Source of the DNA: Leptospira wolbachii serovar Codice str. CDC
GTDB taxonomy: Bacteria > Spirochaetota > Leptospiria > Leptospirales > Leptospiraceae
Length of the DNA stretch: 64,000 bases
Reading direction: 5' to 3'
Assembly (NCBI RefSeq): GCF_000332515.2
Contig: NZ_AOGZ02000008.1
Location: forward strand, 310,001-374,000
This document shows positions 19,675 through 28,801 of the stretch, piece by piece. The position numbers and the translations under genes are program-made. Each line of letters begins with the position of its first letter. Within the stretch, counting starts at the first letter, position 1. The notes beneath the pieces were generated by a model. That model searched no databases. It was not told the origin of the DNA and worked only from the letters and a program-made list of their open reading frames with translations.

Positions 19675-20073
19675 ATGAATACACTTACTCAAGAAAACAA
19701 TAGGGAAGTCACAGAAAAAGTTGCCGAGAAAGGTGAAAAGACACCGGCAAAAGTTTACTCACCAAACGTGGATGTGTTGGAAACAGAAGAGGCTATTCTT
19801 TTCCGTGTGGAAATGCCTGGTGTCGACCAATCTTCTGTGGAGATATCGATTGAAAAAGACCAATTGATTTTAGAAGGAAAGTTTGTTCCGCCAACAGAAT
19901 CTCGTGGCCAAGTGCGACTTGCAGAATACAGAGAAGGAAACTACTTCCGTAAATTTACTATCGGAAAAGCAATTCATTCTGATAAAGCCGTTGCAAAAAT
20001 GAAGAACGGGATTTTGGAATTAACACTTCCCAAAATGGAACCGAAAAAAACAAAAATCGAAATTCAAAAGTAA
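19675..20073 (+). CDS. small heat-shock protein, Hsp20 family (second of pair)
   Basis: A 132-residue Hsp20. The alpha-crystallin domain (about residues 28-128) includes VDVLETEEAILFRVEMPGVD and the closing GILELTLPK. It begins with an Asn/Glu/Lys-rich tail rather than the aromatic N-terminus of its neighbour, so the two are not equal copies. The ATG at 19675 follows AAGGAG with a six-base gap, and the upstream gene's stop is part of the same ribosome site. Likely co-transcribed from the CIRCE-controlled promoter; two different Hsp20 subunits could form mixed oligomers, which is inference. Confidence 0.93.
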   Translation: MNTLTQENNREVTEKVAEKGEKTPAKVYSPNVDVLETEEAILFRVEMPGVDQSSVEISIEKDQLILEGKFVPPTESRGQVRLAEYREGNYFRKFTIGKAIHSDKAVAKMKNGILELTLPKMEPKKTKIEIQK

Positions 20074-20123
20074 ACAAGTTCTTGTTAGGTGTTTGGTAAT
20101 CCCTAATGAAATTTCGTTACAAG

Positions 20124-20160
20124 CCCGGTTTGTCAGCTCTGACATACCGGGTTTTCTTTT
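20124..20160 (+). terminator. rho-independent terminator of the hsp20 operon
   Basis: CCCGGT-T-TGTCAG (20124-20136) is mirrored by CTGACA-T-ACCGGG (20139-20151), a 12-pair stem with one T-T mismatch, followed by TTTTCTTTT. It lies 50 bases after the second hsp20 gene and before the convergent hisC. This is the clearest terminator in the window. Confidence 0.85.
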
Positions 20161-20181
20161 TAAAAGAGTCAGATTACTATT

Positions 20182-21249
20182 TTATAAAAGGGTACGAATC
20201 GTTTCCAAAAGTTTTTGGTTTTCTTCCGGGGTTCCGATCGTGATTCGAATGTAGTCTTTCGAAATTCCTGTGGAAAAATAACGAATGAGGATATTCTTTT
20301 CTTTCAACTGTAAATACAGACTTTCCGGAGAGATGCCTTGTTTTGGTTTACAAAATAAAAAATTGGTCGAAGAGTTTGGAAGGGTAAATCCAAGGGTTTC
20401 TAATTCTATTTTTAACTTTGTTCTTTCCTGGATTACAAGAGAACGTTTTTCTAAAAAGTATTCTTTGTCTGCAAAAGATGCTTCTGCAATCACTTGTTCT
20501 AAAATTCCCACATTATAAGAATCCTTTAGTTTGCGGATCCAAGTGATGACATCAATTGATCCCACAAGATATCCAACCCGAAGTCCTGCCAGTGCATAAG
20601 ATTTAGAAAAGGTACGGGAGACCACAAGATTGGGATGATTTTTGATTTCTGAAATTAAACTTGTATTAGGTTCCGTGAAATCAATATAAGCTTCGTCAGA
20701 AAGAACTACGCCAGAAAAATTTTTAACCAAGCTTAAGAGTTTCTCTTTTTCTTCTTCCACACCTGTCGGGGCATTGGGATGGGCAAAACAAAGTAACTTG
20801 CCCTTTTCTTTTAATAAAGATTCAAAATCAAAATGTAAATTGGGAAGGAGGGGAACTGCTTTGTAAATGGCTCCCACCATCATTTGTTCCGTAAGCACTG
20901 GGTAATAGGAATAAGTAGGATCTGGCGCGACCACCACATCCCCTGGACCAACGAGAGTATGGAATAACATACGTAAGGCTTCATCGGAACCATTGGTGAC
21001 TAAAATTTGGTTGGGATCCAAATCATAGTCTTTGGCAATGAGTTCTTGTAATTTCCTTGCATGGTAGTTGGGATACTTTCGTAAAACACCTGTTTGTAAA
21101 ACTTTCTCTACGGCTTCTTTGATTTTAGGAGAAGGGGGGTAGGGGTTTTCGTTGGTGTTGAGTTTGATGGTAGAGGTGCTAAGGCCTGGTTGTTCCCCAG
21201 GCGTGTATGGTTTGAAGGCTGGTAGTTCCTTTCGCACCAGGGATTCCAT
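20182..21249 (-). CDS. hisC: histidinol-phosphate aminotransferase
   Basis: A 355-residue PLP-dependent transaminase of the histidine pathway. Landmarks are KLNTNENPYPPSPKI (about 28-42), NGSDEALRMLF (about 87), DPTYSYYP (about 115), FAHPNAPTG (about 165), DEAYIDF (about 193) and the PLP lysine in SRTFSKSYALAGLRVGY (about 210-226). The frame extends upstream to a TTG at 21327 inside leuA, but that stretch is not HisC-like; the ATG at 21249 is preferred, 31 bases after the leuA stop. It lies in a minus-strand unit with leuA. The name hisC is favoured; specificity for aromatic substrates cannot be excluded. Confidence 0.92.
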   Translation of the reverse strand: MESLVRKELPAFKPYTPGEQPGLSTSTIKLNTNENPYPPSPKIKEAVEKVLQTGVLRKYPNYHARKLQELIAKDYDLDPNQILVTNGSDEALRMLFHTLVGPGDVVVAPDPTYSYYPVLTEQMMVGAIYKAVPLLPNLHFDFESLLKEKGKLLCFAHPNAPTGVEEEKEKLLSLVKNFSGVVLSDEAYIDFTEPNTSLISEIKNHPNLVVSRTFSKSYALAGLRVGYLVGSIDVITWIRKLKDSYNVGILEQVIAEASFADKEYFLEKRSLVIQERTKLKIELETLGFTLPNSSTNFLFCKPKQGISPESLYLQLKEKNILIRYFSTGISKDYIRITIGTPEENQKLLETIRTLL

Positions 21250-21280
21250 AGAAAATGTATTGTTCTGACTTGTCACAGGA

Positions 21281-22798
21281 TTACAACCGGTTAAGGGCAT
21301 TGATATAGGCTTTTGCACAGGCTTCAATGATGTCTGTGGAATCTCCTTTTCCTACCACTCGTCTTTCCCCGTCCTCTAAGGTTACGGAAGCTTCCGCCAT
21401 GGCATCGGTTCCTTCTGTCACAGGAGAAATCACAAGCCGAGAAAGGAGGGGGGAAAGTCCAGTCACTTGGTTTATGGCTTTGAAGATACTATCCACCGGT
21501 CCATCTCCGTGCGCTTCTCCCTGTTTGGTTTCCCCTTTGACGGACAAAGTAATTTTGGAATCAGGAGTTTTGTTCGTTCCTGTGTTTTGTTCAAAGGAAA
21601 CGAGTCGGTAGATTTCATCGACTTGGGAACGACTGATTTCTCCTTGGAAGAGTGCCGCAATGTCTTCATCAAAGACTTCCTTCTTTTTATCCGCAATCTC
21701 AAGGAAACGGTTGTAGGCATTGTCGATCTCTTCTGGTTTGGGATCAAATCCCATACGGATGATGCGATCTTTGAATCCTGCTCTTCCGGAGTGACGACCA
21801 AGAACCATACGATTGGATTTTAGTCCTACCGATTCGGGAGTCATAATTTCATAAGTTTGTCTATTTTTAATCACACCATCTTGGTGGATTCCAGATTCAT
21901 GTGCAAAGGCATTGGCGCCCACAATGGCTTTGTTAGGTTGGACAACCATGCCCGTTGTGGTTTTTACTAAATGAGATCCGCGGGTGATGAGAGTGGAATC
22001 TATTCTTGTCTCCACCCCAAAGGCATCTTTTCTTGTTTTTAAAGCCATCACCACTTCTTCCATAGCAGTGTTTCCCGCTCGTTCCCCGATCCCGTTGATT
22101 GTACATTCAATCTGACGACCGCCGGCAAGAACGGTTGCTAGAGAGTTTGCTACGGCAAGGCCTAAATCATTATGGCAATGCGCAGAAAAAATCACTTTGT
22201 CAGCACCTTTCACTTCTTTTTTTAAGAAACGAAATAAATCCATATATTCTTGTGGGGTTGTATATCCCACAGTGTCTGGAATGTTGATGGTCGTTGCCCC
22301 TTCTTCGATCACAGCTTCGACTAACTCGCGCAAAAAAGACCATTCGGAACGTGTAGCATCCTCTGGGGAAAATTCTACGTCTGTAACAAAGTCTCTTGCC
22401 ATCTTGACTGCAATCCTTGCCATCTCCAAAACTTCTGCGGGAGACTTACCCAATTTGTGTTTCATATGGATGGGAGAAGAAGCTATAAAGGTATGAATTC
22501 GTTTAAGTTTGGCTGGTTTTAGGGCATCGCGTGCGGCTTCCAAGTCAGGGCGAAGGGCTCTAGCTAATCCGCAAATAATAGGGCCTTCAATTTCTCGCGC
22601 AATTCTTTCTACGGCTTTGAATTGGACAGGAGAGGAAACTGGAAACCCAGCTTCGATGATATCGACTTTCATTCGGGCAAGGTGTTGGGCAATTTCCACC
22701 TTTTCATCTTCGCTCATCGCAGCCCCGGGGCATTGTTCCCCGTCCCTTAGAGTGGTATCAAATATGCGTACGTAATCTTCCATCTCCTTCCAGATCAT
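21281..22798 (-). CDS. leuA: 2-isopropylmalate synthase
   Basis: A 505-residue enzyme condensing acetyl-CoA with 2-oxoisovalerate in leucine synthesis. It opens VRIFDTTLRDGEQCPGAAMS, carrying the catalytic Arg and metal Asp. The region SAHCHNDLGLAVANSLA (about 208) holds the metal-binding His pair and NGIGERAGN follows; GIHQDGVIKNRQTYEIMTPE is typical for LeuA and unlike citramalate synthase. The C-terminal leucine-binding domain (about 390-500) is present, so feedback inhibition is likely. Start ATG 22798 is used; ATG 22783 has AAGGAG directly abutting it. It follows the polytopic membrane protein by nine bases. Confidence 0.95.
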   Translation of the reverse strand: MIWKEMEDYVRIFDTTLRDGEQCPGAAMSEDEKVEIAQHLARMKVDIIEAGFPVSSPVQFKAVERIAREIEGPIICGLARALRPDLEAARDALKPAKLKRIHTFIASSPIHMKHKLGKSPAEVLEMARIAVKMARDFVTDVEFSPEDATRSEWSFLRELVEAVIEEGATTINIPDTVGYTTPQEYMDLFRFLKKEVKGADKVIFSAHCHNDLGLAVANSLATVLAGGRQIECTINGIGERAGNTAMEEVVMALKTRKDAFGVETRIDSTLITRGSHLVKTTTGMVVQPNKAIVGANAFAHESGIHQDGVIKNRQTYEIMTPESVGLKSNRMVLGRHSGRAGFKDRIIRMGFDPKPEEIDNAYNRFLEIADKKKEVFDEDIAALFQGEISRSQVDEIYRLVSFEQNTGTNKTPDSKITLSVKGETKQGEAHGDGPVDSIFKAINQVTGLSPLLSRLVISPVTEGTDAMAEASVTLEDGERRVVGKGDSTDIIEACAKAYINALNRL

Positions 22799-22807
22799 AG
22801 GTTCGCT

Positions 22808-24175
22808 TCACTCTGTCAAGTGCGTATGGAATGCCCCTGTGATCCAATGGTAGGGTCTCCCGTCTTTGCCGATGGGGATGGGGGTTTGGGATCCCTGGCT
22901 CCAGAACCGGATGGGTTTTTCCAAATCATAGGTCACTTCCTTGTCTGTGATGGAGGAGAACCTTGCTCTGACTTCTGCTCTGGGAAAAGGGAGGGTGAAA
23001 AGGAAGGCCATCATTCCTCCAAGTGTCACAAAAAGAACCCAGCGGGAAATCCATTGGGTATAAGAAACAAGAACCCAAGTGATTCCGAACAGGGCAAAGA
23101 ACCAGAGGGGAAATAAATACCGGATGGGATAAGGATGGAGGTAAGTAAACCTGCCCACAAGTAGGAGGAGTCCGAGTAGGACGGGAAAAAACACAACAAG
23201 GAGGTGGCGGATGAGTTTAGGAAATTTTGGATAACTAAAGAAGACCAAACCCATAAGGAGAAGAATCGATTTTCCTTGGTAGTAGATATGTTTCGAAAAG
23301 TCCCAAAGATAAGTTCCAGAGAGTAAGAATATACTTTCTAAAGTTTGGTCTGCGAGATACTTTCCTAGAATCTGAAAACTTCCAGGAATCTGAAAAATCT
23401 GTTTCAAACCAAGGAATACGAGTTCATTGAAGAGAAGAAACAATAGTCCTAAAATCCAAAAACGTTTCTTTTGAAAATAAGAAATTCGCTCTGTCAATGG
23501 CTTCTTTGTATTCCAAATCCGAACCACAAAAAATGAGAGGGCACCCACGGAAAATGAAAATCGGTCCGAGAGATAAAGCAGAGAGAAGCTGAAGAAAAAG
23601 AATGCGGTTAAATGATTGGGGAGAAATTGGTGAGGGTTATTCTTTTGGTGATCCTTATCAGTGTCATTTAACACCGAATAAAGATATATGGCAAGAAGAA
23701 GGGAAAAAAAGAATCCAGTGCTGTGGTGTGCTTGAGTTAGAAAATAAACCAAAGGAAGGGGATGGTCACTAGTCCAATATCCTACGAGAGAAAGTGAGAT
23801 AAAAAGAAATTCGAAACGAAAGAGAAACTCTAGTGATTCGGTTTTCGTTACATATTTGGAAATGAAAATGGAAATTCCGAGTAATACAAAAAGCATCTGG
23901 AGGGTTCCATAAGCTGCTGGAATATATAAAAAGGGAACAAAGGGATAGAGGATAAGATTTATAAATAGATCGGGAAAGAAATATGGAGATGGAGGTAAAA
24001 ACCAATGAAAGATCCCTGCTCCAGAAACTAAGTCCTTTAAAAGTAAAGGTAAATAGAGATTATCTGCCGAATGGATTGGTTCGAAGTAGATGGTTTCGCA
24101 TAACAGAAAATTGATGATGCCGGACATTAAAAAGAATAAAAAAAAGGAAAATTTCGATGGGGATTGGATCGACAT
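22808..24175 (-). CDS. polytopic membrane protein, possibly GT-C type glycosyltransferase
   Basis: Unrecognised 455-residue protein with roughly ten to twelve hydrophobic segments along its whole length and no soluble domain of size. The first extracytoplasmic loop carries the acidic stretch EPIHSADNLYLP (about 32-43), a layout that resembles GT-C glycosyltransferases with acidic residues in loop 1, but no family motif is definite. The C-terminal tail ends in a small soluble region with Trp and Gly. It is the first gene of an apparent unit with leuA and hisC, which gives no functional clue. Start ATG at 24175. Confidence 0.55.
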   Translation of the reverse strand: MSIQSPSKFSFFLFFLMSGIINFLLCETIYFEPIHSADNLYLPLLLKDLVSGAGIFHWFLPPSPYFFPDLFINLILYPFVPFLYIPAAYGTLQMLFVLLGISIFISKYVTKTESLEFLFRFEFLFISLSLVGYWTSDHPLPLVYFLTQAHHSTGFFFSLLLAIYLYSVLNDTDKDHQKNNPHQFLPNHLTAFFFFSFSLLYLSDRFSFSVGALSFFVVRIWNTKKPLTERISYFQKKRFWILGLLFLLFNELVFLGLKQIFQIPGSFQILGKYLADQTLESIFLLSGTYLWDFSKHIYYQGKSILLLMGLVFFSYPKFPKLIRHLLVVFFPVLLGLLLLVGRFTYLHPYPIRYLFPLWFFALFGITWVLVSYTQWISRWVLFVTLGGMMAFLFTLPFPRAEVRARFSSITDKEVTYDLEKPIRFWSQGSQTPIPIGKDGRPYHWITGAFHTHLTE

Positions 24176-24221
24176 AGGACTCTAAAGAGGGAACCTCAAC
24201 AATACGTAGTGAGTTCCTAGG

Positions 24222-24611
24222 ATGATGAATACAACAAAAAACATGGATTTAGTCCTTCCTCAGTTTTTCTCTGTCAATTTAGACGGCGGTGAGAATACCG
24301 CAGTTTCTCTGAGATTCTACCAATCGTTTTTAGGGGGGACTGTCCTAAAAGAAAGTTTTGGTCATTCGGAATTGAAATTAGAATCAGGGGAATGTTTGGT
24401 CTTTTCCAAAATGACAGAACATTGTCCGGTACGACCAGGAACCATCACTCTGAGTTGTGACACATCCATTCGCCAACATCCGGAGTTTCTTTCCCTGAAA
24501 CTTGTGCAATCGGTGCCAGAAAAAACCTATTCTTTGTATGAAGATCCTTGGGGAAATTGGGTATGGATTTACTTTTTAGATTCTAAAAATTCAGCTAAGC
24601 GGTCCGGATAG
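24222..24611 (+). CDS. VOC-superfamily-like small protein
   Basis: A 129-residue protein. Segments FFSVNLDGGEN and FYQSFLG near the N-terminus and EDPWGNWVWIYFLDS near the C-terminus resemble the beta-alpha-beta halves of VOC (glyoxalase-like) proteins, where the terminal motif is typically D-P-x-G-N-x-x-x-x. The metal and substrate are unknown and only a weak resemblance is claimed. Two adjacent ATGs (24222, 24225) and a third at 24243 are possible starts. The gene overlaps the convergent GDPD gene by 43 bases. Confidence 0.55.
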   Translation: MMNTTKNMDLVLPQFFSVNLDGGENTAVSLRFYQSFLGGTVLKESFGHSELKLESGECLVFSKMTEHCPVRPGTITLSCDTSIRQHPEFLSLKLVQSVPEKTYSLYEDPWGNWVWIYFLDSKNSAKRSG

Positions 24612-25339
24612 TCTGTAATTAAGCCCGCCACTCCTACCTCTAGCAACTGTTTCCATTCTTCTTCTGTATTGGTGGTATAAGGTATCACAAGCAGAGATTC
24701 TTCTTTTAAGCCTTGAACAAATTCCTTAGTGCAAGCAGATAAGTGCGGAAGTATTAGGTCCGGTTCATAGTTCTTATAACTCTCGTTTAGCGAATCTCCT
24801 TTTTCCATGAGAAGGCCACGTAATACTTCAGGTTCTTCTTGTCGGATAAGATTCACTAAATCCCAATCAAAACTACTGACCCAAATCCGATTGGTGAGTT
24901 TGTATTTCCGAATCAGTTTGACAAGTGCGGATGCCAATGTTTGCCGTTCCTCTTTTTTGCCTTCACTTTTCATTTCGATATCAAAAACGGTATTTTCTGG
25001 CATGGTTTGGATCACTTGTGAAAGTGTGGGAATTTGTTCTCCTTCAAAGGCTTCTTCAAAAAAACTTCCGGCATCTAATTCGGCAAGAGCACGGTATTTA
25101 TAATCTGCCACTTTTCCTTTCCCGTCGGTTGTACGGTCGACCGTGAAGTCATGAATGACAACCAGTTCGCCAGAACCACAAAGCATGGTATCTAATTCAA
25201 AGAATCGTGTGGAATCGGAACCAACAAGAAAAGACACGAGAGTATTTTCTGGAGCAAGACCCCTGGCACCTCGATGCCCAATGTTGGCAGGAGGAATGCC
25301 AAGGATTGTTGATAATCGTTCGATTCGCGGTTTAAACAT
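24569..25339 (-). CDS. glycerophosphodiester phosphodiesterase family protein
   Basis: A 256-residue GDPD-family enzyme hydrolysing glycerophosphodiesters to glycerol-3-phosphate and an alcohol. The motif IGHRGARGLAPENT (about 20-33) carries the catalytic Arg, FELDTML (about 46) the metal Glu/Asp, and VVIHDFTVDRTTDG (about 60-73) the catalytic His and Asp. No signal peptide is seen, so it is probably cytoplasmic. ATG 25339 is used, with AAGTGA upstream; a GTG three codons earlier at 25348 is also possible and directly follows the yhhQ stop. It lies downstream of yhhQ and overlaps the convergent VOC-like gene. Confidence 0.9.
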   Translation of the reverse strand: MFKPRIERLSTILGIPPANIGHRGARGLAPENTLVSFLVGSDSTRFFELDTMLCGSGELVVIHDFTVDRTTDGKGKVADYKYRALAELDAGSFFEEAFEGEQIPTLSQVIQTMPENTVFDIEMKSEGKKEERQTLASALVKLIRKYKLTNRIWVSSFDWDLVNLIRQEEPEVLRGLLMEKGDSLNESYKNYEPDLILPHLSACTKEFVQGLKEESLLVIPYTTNTEEEWKQLLEVGVAGLITDYPDRLAEFLESKK

Positions 25340-25348
25340 GATATTCAC

Positions 25349-26059
25349 TTACCCTGGTTGGATGGTTGATTCCAAACCTTCTTCTTCCATAGCTGACCGA
25401 AACATCTGCTGTTTCAGAGTTTCTCCCAAATAACGATCGATGTAGATATGGATGGCATAGAGAAGAGGTGTGATGAGGATTGCCACACCCATCTTATATA
25501 AAAAATTCGTATTGGCAATAGCAATGAGTTTGGAGACGGGATGGTATTTTCCCAGTGCAATGAAGATCACTACATAAGAATCTATGAGTTGCGAGATGAT
25601 GGTTGAGCCCGTGGCCCGAAGCCAAATATGTTTTCCGGCTGTTTTTTTTCGGAGGAAATGGAAGGTATGAAGGTCAATCATCTGACCAATCATATAAGCA
25701 ATGATGGAACCTAAAATTACAAGACCAGAATTGGCGAACACCCGTTCGAAGGAGGCATCGTCGATCGGAGATTCAGGACTTGCGGGAATTTGGATATCGA
25801 TCACGATGAGAAGATAAGCAAGTCCAATCATCACCATCCCGAGAAAGGTTGTGGCTCGTACTACTTTTCTACCATAGTATTCATTTAAAAGGTCTGTGAT
25901 GATAAAGGTTACTGGAAAGGGGATAACCCCCATAGTCATAGTGAATCCGAAGGCAAAAAATAATTTACTACCAGTAAGTTCCGCAAGCAAAAGAAAGGTT
26001 AGAAAAAAACTGAGAAGAACCGTATACAAAATGACCGGTTTTTGTTTGAGAACATGCAT
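25349..26059 (-). CDS. queuosine precursor transporter family (YhhQ/VUT)
   Basis: A 236-residue membrane protein with about six helices. The stretch GVIPFPVTFIITDLLNEYYGR (about 40-60) and the GQMIDLHTFHFLR (about 125) with RATGSTIISQLIDSYVVIF (about 149-167) are hallmarks of the YhhQ (DUF165) family, which imports queuosine precursors preQ0/preQ1. The start is ATG at 26059, after AAGGAAAGGAAA. It forms a two-gene unit with the GDPD gene. A hairpin upstream was examined as a preQ1 element and rejected (see rejected list). The exact substrate here is by family only. Confidence 0.85.
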   Translation of the reverse strand: MHVLKQKPVILYTVLLSFFLTFLLLAELTGSKLFFAFGFTMTMGVIPFPVTFIITDLLNEYYGRKVVRATTFLGMVMIGLAYLLIVIDIQIPASPESPIDDASFERVFANSGLVILGSIIAYMIGQMIDLHTFHFLRKKTAGKHIWLRATGSTIISQLIDSYVVIFIALGKYHPVSKLIAIANTNFLYKMGVAILITPLLYAIHIYIDRYLGETLKQQMFRSAMEEEGLESTIQPG

Positions 26060-26204
26060 AGATTTCTTTTTCCTTTCCTTTGAATTTAGACTAGGAGAGA
26101 AACCCTCCTAAAAAATCATGGGATGAGAAATAGGGTCTTGCGTGTTTCTAATATTCTCTACTCTTTTTTTCATCCGTGTTCGATAATCATAAAAGAAGTA
26201 ATAT

Positions 26205-27776
26205 ATGTCTGAATCTGAAAACTCATCCTCTCGCCAACATCCTCTGTCTAATGCAGCTAAATATTCCTTATTATTTGCCTCTTGGGTCTTTTTATCCGCC
26301 ATCTCCTTTTATTTAGGAATGAATTTAATCCAGAACAATGGAGTAGCCCTGTCTTTGAAAGACGCTCCCAAAATGGGAAATGCCAATCCGAGTGTGGTGG
26401 AAGCCTCAACTCCTTCTCTCGGCACTCCCTCCGAAATGGAAACCAAAGAGGGCTCTCCGTCTGAAACAAACCAGACCGTGGAAGAATCTGTGGAATTGCC
26501 AAACTTTCTTCCCGATGAGAATGTAACTTTTCGTTCCTCTGCTTGGTCCACCGATTGGACTGCGATGAAAAAGACAGTACATCTCTATAATGAAATCCAT
26601 CCCTTCATTTATACAATGAAAGGGGGACTTTCCAATAACGGAGAGTTGATTTCTAGTTGGTCGAGCACTTCTAAGAAAGAACGAGTCCAAGAACTTCGTG
26701 CTTTAAATCCGAAAGTCAAAATCATCCCCACTATCTTTCGATGGGAAAATCCAAAAGAAAAAATTCAAGAGAATATTGGAATGGGCGGAAGAAACGACAT
26801 CCGTGACCACCATATCCAAGTTATTGTAAATGAAATCATGACTTATGGTTATGATGGAATTGATATTGATTATGAAGGAATGTCCTGCGATAAAAAAGAA
26901 AAGTTTGAAGAGTTTTTTGTTCTTCTTGCACGGGAAGTTCATAAAAAAGGAAAACTCATTTCTGTGGCGGTTCACCCAAAAACTCCTGCCGAAAAAAGTA
27001 AAAAGAAAGAACTGAATTGTCGAGGTCTGTCTAAGCCAATCGCTCTTGATTTCCGTGAAAATTGGAGAGGGCCGACAACTCATGACTATGCATTCCTCGC
27101 CAAACACGCTGACCGAGTTAAGATTATGGCTTATGAACTCCATCCGCGCAAATACCATAATCCAGGTCCTGGTCCCCAAGCACCAAATGTTTGGTTAAAA
27201 GACATCATTACGTATGCCAAAAAAAGAGTGCCTATGCACAAACTTTATATGGCCATTCCTACCTATGGATATGATTGGGCATTGAATTGTAAATCCTCTG
27301 CCAAAGCCATTTACCATTCCGATGCACAAAGGATCAAAGCGGGGGTGCATAAAAATCGCCAACCCACGGACATCAATCGTATCTTAAACGAAGAAAACAA
27401 AGTAGCTAGTTGGAGAAACTTATCTAAGTTTTCTGACATTCATAAAAATCGTGCTTATGAAGATCCTTCCCTTTGGTACACCAGTGGTGGATGTGACCGA
27501 GTGGCTTTTTATATGAACCGAAAAGCTTTTGAAGAAAAAATGACACTCCTTCGTAAATATGATTTGGGTGGATTTTCTTTCTGGCAACTCGTAACAGACA
27601 ATGATCCAGAAATCAATGTTTACCTAAGTAAATTGGTGCAAGGACAACTCCCGCCAGTAGAAAAAGCGAAAGAGGAAGAAGAACCAAAAGAAGAGACTAC
27701 AGTTCCAGTTGGGGATTCCCAAGAGGCCTTGAAAGTTTCCGATTCTAAATCTAAAATCAAAACAAAAAAGTATTAA
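26205..27776 (+). CDS. membrane-anchored glycoside hydrolase family 18 protein
   Basis: A 523-residue protein. A single hydrophobic helix (about residues 23-43) anchors it, and a Ser/Glu-rich linker (about 60-95) follows. The GH18 catalytic motif DGIDIDYEG (about 220-228) has the DxxDxDxE pattern with catalytic Glu. Further barrel features include MAYELH (about 308) and YMAIPTYGYDWAL (about 348). The C-terminus (about 485-523) is a charged Glu/Lys tail. The family includes chitinases and spore-coat peptidoglycan hydrolases (YaaH type); with an anchor and no chitin-binding module, a peptidoglycan or glycan target is inferred. Start ATG at 26205. tsaC follows by one base. Confidence 0.85.
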   Translation: MSESENSSSRQHPLSNAAKYSLLFASWVFLSAISFYLGMNLIQNNGVALSLKDAPKMGNANPSVVEASTPSLGTPSEMETKEGSPSETNQTVEESVELPNFLPDENVTFRSSAWSTDWTAMKKTVHLYNEIHPFIYTMKGGLSNNGELISSWSSTSKKERVQELRALNPKVKIIPTIFRWENPKEKIQENIGMGGRNDIRDHHIQVIVNEIMTYGYDGIDIDYEGMSCDKKEKFEEFFVLLAREVHKKGKLISVAVHPKTPAEKSKKKELNCRGLSKPIALDFRENWRGPTTHDYAFLAKHADRVKIMAYELHPRKYHNPGPGPQAPNVWLKDIITYAKKRVPMHKLYMAIPTYGYDWALNCKSSAKAIYHSDAQRIKAGVHKNRQPTDINRILNEENKVASWRNLSKFSDIHKNRAYEDPSLWYTSGGCDRVAFYMNRKAFEEKMTLLRKYDLGGFSFWQLVTDNDPEINVYLSKLVQGQLPPVEKAKEEEEPKEETTVPVGDSQEALKVSDSKSKIKTKKY

Positions 27777-27777
27777 T

Positions 27778-28785
27778 ATGAAAACCTTAATCTCTTCGGA
27801 TGTTCGTTTGCTTGCGAACCTCATCCAAGAGGGAAAGGTTGTTATTTTTCCTACGGAAACGGTCTATGGGATTGGGGCTTCCACAAAATCGGAGTTAGCT
27901 TGTCTTAGGGTTTATGAAATCAAAGGCAGACCCAAAGACAATCCTCTTATTGCCCATTTTCATTCCATTGAATCCATTGCCGCTGTATGTGAGTTAGGGG
28001 AAGTTGGTAGGGCTCTGTTAGAACGGTTTTCGCCAGGCCCCCTCACTCTCATCCTTCCTAAAAAAGACAAATCCCTTTTTCCTAAAGATTTAGACACACT
28101 CGCCGTGCGGATACCGAAAAGCCCCGTGGTTCGGGAATGGATTGAACTCTCGGGAGGACCAATCTCTGCTCCGTCAGCCAATTTATCGGGTAGGCCTTCT
28201 TTAACAAAACTAAGTGATGTATTGCGATACTTTGATAGAGTGGTGGACGGAATCCTTGTAGCAGAGGAACCAAGTTTTGGAATTGAGTCGACGGTGGTAA
28301 GTTTAGTCGGAATGCATCCCACTCTTCTTCGCCCTGGATCCATTGAATCGAGGGAACTATTGAAACTACTCCCTGATCTTCGGATTCCAGAATTAACTTC
28401 TAAAAACGAAAACCAAGCCGTGCCACTCAGTCCCGGAACCAAATACAAACACTATGCACCTACAGCCCGTGTGATCTTAGCTTCTACAGAAGAATTTATC
28501 GAGAGTTTCAAAACGATGTTCCAATCGAAGTCCATGGCTTGGATTGGATATTCTTTAAAGGGGAACGAACCTGATGCGTTCAAGGAAGGATTCGGCAAAC
28601 AGTCATTTGGTGATGACGACAGATTTTGTTTAGTTTCCTCTAATGAGGATTATGCGTCTAAACTTTATGCTTTTTTTGAATCCTGCGATATGTCTGGCGT
28701 TCAATCTATCTTTTGCGAAGTTCCCAAACCAGGATTTGGGGAAGAGGGACTTCGCAACCGCTTGGAAAAAGCTGCGAGTGCTTAG
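27778..28785 (+). CDS. tsaC: L-threonylcarbamoyladenylate synthase, long Sua5 form
   Basis: A 335-residue protein making threonylcarbamoyl-AMP for the t6A modification of tRNA position 37. The YrdC-like core has ETVYGIGAS, KGRPKDNPLIAHF (about 46-58), PGPLTLIL, AVRIPKSP and SAPSANLSGRPS (about 140). The C-terminal Sua5 domain (about 215-335) is present, making it the Sua5 long type rather than the short TsaC type; the symbol is given for the function. LSPGTKYKHYAP joins the two domains. The ATG at 27778 begins two bases after the stop of the GH18 gene. Very secure. Confidence 0.95.
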   Translation: MKTLISSDVRLLANLIQEGKVVIFPTETVYGIGASTKSELACLRVYEIKGRPKDNPLIAHFHSIESIAAVCELGEVGRALLERFSPGPLTLILPKKDKSLFPKDLDTLAVRIPKSPVVREWIELSGGPISAPSANLSGRPSLTKLSDVLRYFDRVVDGILVAEEPSFGIESTVVSLVGMHPTLLRPGSIESRELLKLLPDLRIPELTSKNENQAVPLSPGTKYKHYAPTARVILASTEEFIESFKTMFQSKSMAWIGYSLKGNEPDAFKEGFGKQSFGDDDRFCLVSSNEDYASKLYAFFESCDMSGVQSIFCEVPKPGFGEEGLRNRLEKAASA

Positions 28786-28801
28786 GTAAATAAATAGGAA
28801 A

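Noticed and set aside
21250..21327. 26-residue extension of HisC from TTG
   Set aside because: It overlaps the end of leuA in another frame; ATG 21249 gives a normal HisC.
26092..26115. Hairpin TAGGAG/CTCCTA with an A-rich tail near the YhhQ transporter, resembling a preQ1-I riboswitch
   Set aside because: The A-tail is on the plus strand, facing the GH18 gene and not the transporter; conserved loop bases are missing and the stem is only six pairs.
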